NCBI RefSeq assembly: GCF_021530565.1
Contig: NZ_JAKGBI010000006.1
Span: forward strand, 186,001 to 250,000
Reading direction: 5' to 3'
DNA: 64,000 bases
From: Pseudoalteromonas sp. SMS1
Lineage (GTDB): Bacteria; Pseudomonadota; Gammaproteobacteria; Enterobacterales; Alteromonadaceae
Position numbers and translations under genes: made by a program. This document shows positions 62,147-64,000 of this stretch, piece after piece (the first letter of the stretch is position 1; each line of letters begins with the position of its first letter). Below the pieces are notes generated by a model, which searched no databases, was not told the DNA's origin, and was given only the letters and a program-made list of their open reading frames with translations.

Positions 62147-63732
62147 AAGAGAGCTTTTTTCGCTCAATGACTTGGTTACACACCTGGGTAGGCTTACTAC
62201 TGTGTTGGTTGTTATTTTTAATTTTCTTTGCTGGTACTATCAGTTTTTTTCGACACGAAATTAGTTTGTGGAATCAACCAGCCGTACATAGCATCGCACA
62301 TAACAAGCAGCAACAACACACATTGATTGAATCAGGGTTAGGGTATTTGCGTGAGGCAGCGCCAGAGGCTAATCGTTGGTGGGTTGGACTGCCTTCCGAG
62401 AGACAACCCGAGTTACAAGTATCTCACCGCCACGCTCAAGGGGAGGGGAAAAGAGATAAATGGGTTGATGAACGCTTAGACCCAAATACGCTATCTCAAA
62501 TTGATGGGCTGGTAGACACAAAAGGTGGTAACTTTTTTTATCGACTGCACTTCGACTTGCATTACATGGACAGAAAGCTTGCGAGGTGGCTTGTCTGCTT
62601 TGCTTCTCTATTTATGCTCATTGCATTGATTTCAGGGGTTGTCATTCATAAACGTATCTTTAAGGATTTATTTCAATTTAGGCCGCAGAAAGGAGTCAGG
62701 GCATGGCTGGATGCACACAACCTATCCTCTGTATTGGCTTTACCTTTCCACCTGATGATCACATACACCGGACTAGTAACCCTGATTTTTATGCTCTTTC
62801 CCAATCCGGCTGAAACCCTCTACGATGACGGTCTGAAAGGCTTTAGGGCTGATTTTTACCCAGAAAGGCAGCGTATCGAAGCTTCTTCTGAACCATTAAA
62901 AGTACCCGCATTTGAGACTGCGTTTGCGCATTTTTACCAAAATTGGCCCGACCAGAAAATTAAGCGCGTCATTATTGATCACCCAAGCAATACGGCTAGC
63001 AGTATCAAAATTTATGGTGACAATGGCACATTGATCAGAGATGAATATCCGTTTTGGCAATACTCAGGTACCACAGGTGAGTTACTGAAAACAGCACGCC
63101 TAGATCCAAGCAATGCAGAGATGCTATATGGTGGGATGATTGCAGTTCATAGCGGTAGGTTGGCCCATCCAGGCTTGCGCTGGCTTTACTTCATTTGTGG
63201 CATTGCAGGCTGCATCATGATTGCGTCTGGTTGTGTTATGTGGGCCAAACGAATTAGCGCGCGACTAAAGCCTGGTCAAACAGCCAATTTTGGCTTAAAA
63301 CTTGTCGAAACACTCAATATTGCGACAATTATGGGGCTTCCACTCGCTACCGCGGGTTTCTTCTATGCAAACCGTTTATTACCTGAGACGCTCACAGCCA
63401 GAGCAGACAAAGAAGTCTTAGTCTTTTTTATTATATGGTTAGTGACTGCCCTTATATCTGTACTGTTTAGAGGTAAACGCGCATGGCAGCAGTTCGCGTA
63501 TGCAAACGCCTTGGTCTGGTTGCTTTTGCCCATCTGTAATGCACTGACAACTGACGGGAACTTAGTCACTTATATTCAAGACAGTAAGTGGGTTTTGGCT
63601 AGTTTTGATATCGCGTTCTTGGCAACTGCGTTGGTGTTTTATTTCCAAGGAAATAAATTAGCATCGCAAGCCCATTCAAAAGTACACTCTAAGCGCTCAC
63701 GCAAACGGGTAGTCGCGGAGCAAGAAGCATGA
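62143..63732 (+). CDS. PepSY-domain iron-regulated membrane protein
   Basis: About 529 residues from ATG 62143. It is a PepSY_TM (COG3182-type) protein: helices at residues ~10-35, ~150-175, ~200-225 and near the C-terminus, separated by large periplasmic loops. SMTWLHTWVGLLLCWLLFLI with IFFAGTISFFRHEISLW is the signature start; KLARWLVCFASLFMLIALIS and GKRAWQQFAYANALVWLLLP are later parts. Conserved His residues in the helices (LHTW, HKRIF, HLMITYTG) suit haem or metal ligands. Proteins of this family are proposed siderophore or ferric reductases. It is translationally coupled to the genes on both sides and under the Fur box. Confidence 0.92.
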   Translation: MKESFFRSMTWLHTWVGLLLCWLLFLIFFAGTISFFRHEISLWNQPAVHSIAHNKQQQHTLIESGLGYLREAAPEANRWWVGLPSERQPELQVSHRHAQGEGKRDKWVDERLDPNTLSQIDGLVDTKGGNFFYRLHFDLHYMDRKLARWLVCFASLFMLIALISGVVIHKRIFKDLFQFRPQKGVRAWLDAHNLSSVLALPFHLMITYTGLVTLIFMLFPNPAETLYDDGLKGFRADFYPERQRIEASSEPLKVPAFETAFAHFYQNWPDQKIKRVIIDHPSNTASSIKIYGDNGTLIRDEYPFWQYSGTTGELLKTARLDPSNAEMLYGGMIAVHSGRLAHPGLRWLYFICGIAGCIMIASGCVMWAKRISARLKPGQTANFGLKLVETLNIATIMGLPLATAGFFYANRLLPETLTARADKEVLVFFIIWLVTALISVLFRGKRAWQQFAYANALVWLLLPICNALTTDGNLVTYIQDSKWVLASFDIAFLATALVFYFQGNKLASQAHSKVHSKRSRKRVVAEQEA

Positions 63733-64000
63733 TTTATAGCTTAGCAACCCTGTTATGTATCAGCGCCTTTTATGCGTTCGCAATGGCAAAGACAGCACAC
63801 TACAAGAGTGTTTTTGGTACTAGACCCAGCCAAAGACGAAGTCAACATATCAACAATTTTGGCTGGATCATTATTTTACTAAGCTTTGGTGTGAACCTGT
63901 CTCAAGCGATTGGATACGGTAGTCTTATGTTTTGTGGGCAATTAGCGCTGTCAGTTGTACTCATCGCGATGTGTTTAACTTACCAGCCTAGTTGGATGAG
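63729..64000 (+). CDS. DUF3325-family membrane protein, partial (cut by window end)
   Basis: Starts with an ATGA overlap with the PepSY gene and is open to the window end. About 90 residues are visible with three hydrophobic segments: MIYSLATLLCISAFYAFAMA, then GWIIILLSFGVNLSQAIG and LMFCGQLALSVVLIAMCLTY. The short basic stretch TRPSQRRSQHINNFG between the first two is typical of DUF3325, which closes this Fur-controlled operon in many gammaproteobacteria. The 3' end lies outside the window; a TonB receptor gene may be nearby. Confidence 0.8.
   Translation, partial: MIYSLATLLCISAFYAFAMAKTAHYKSVFGTRPSQRRSQHINNFGWIIILLSFGVNLSQAIGYGSLMFCGQLALSVVLIAMCLTYQPSWM

Noticed and set aside
1..64000. IS element, prophage, integrase or tRNA-flanked island
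   Set aside because: No transposase, integrase, terminal inverted repeats, att-type repeats or tRNA gene could be recognised by eye.

Overview
The window looks like a chromosomal segment of a marine gammaproteobacterium, most likely Pseudoalteromonas or a close relative. This is inferred from protein content (TonB-dependent receptor, DUF3649/PepSY/DUF3325 iron operon, Rof, DUF3833 with a chalcone-isomerase-like protein, many GNATs), moderate to low G+C and Fur-box style. No rRNA, tRNA, CRISPR array, intact IS element or phage module was seen.

Positions 1-20.1 kb hold one end of a siderophore (metallophore) locus on the + strand. It starts inside an NRPS gene whose visible part is heterocyclization (Cy) - adenylation (cysteine-like pocket) - carrier - terminal thioester reductase. 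A type II thioesterase follows, then a periplasmic binding protein, two FecCD permeases and an ATPase for ferric-siderophore uptake. Next come a second ABC ATPase, a 1204-residue ABC-2 permease fused to a degenerate M1-peptidase domain, a TonB-dependent receptor with its own leader, and two translationally coupled saccharopine-dehydrogenase-like oxidoreductases. The second oxidoreductase carries an extra C-terminal domain resembling L-2-amino-thiazoline-4-carboxylate hydrolase. A PchR-type AraC regulator with an upstream Fur box closes the locus on the - strand. The likely scheme is that Fur controls the regulator, and the regulator (sensing the ferric siderophore) acts through repeats ahead of the receptor gene. 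The chemistry (Cys heterocyclization, reductive release, dedicated reductases) points to a thiazoline-type product that I cannot name.

Positions 20.5-24.9 kb are AT-rich and poorly annotated. They hold a three-gene - strand operon facing an XRE regulator, a 41-residue small ORF with a strong ribosome-binding site just before an unknown membrane protein, a secreted TPR protein and a DUF998 protein.

Positions 24.9-46.5 kb are a mosaic of small housekeeping and accessory genes: PPOX-fold protein, TPR protein, DUF952-DUF985 fusion, several GNATs, an exported lipin-like LNS2 phosphatase, VanX-type dipeptidase, ABC-2 exporter, ABC1/UbiB-like kinase, amino-acid-type binding protein, pirin, hydrolase, NYN nuclease, DHFR-like reductase, PfpI protein, an M3 peptidase lipoprotein, a single-domain response regulator, Rof and a metallo-beta-lactamase-fold protein.

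Positions 46.7-55.6 kb carry a repetitive beta-solenoid lipoprotein, an orphan TPR sensor kinase, a peroxiredoxin-glutaredoxin fusion next to a flavin disulfide reductase with an unusual C-terminal CxxC, a periplasmic binding protein, and an isochorismatase-family hydrolase paired with a GlxA-type regulator. A decayed acyl-CoA thioesterase (BAAT-type) pseudogene lies at 55.9-56.5 kb.

Positions 56.6-64 kb hold small conserved genes (DUF3833, chalcone-isomerase-like, LysR, GNAT, DUF2314-like, uracil-DNA-glycosylase family). The window ends in a second Fur-box operon, DUF3649-PepSY-DUF3325, cut by the window edge.
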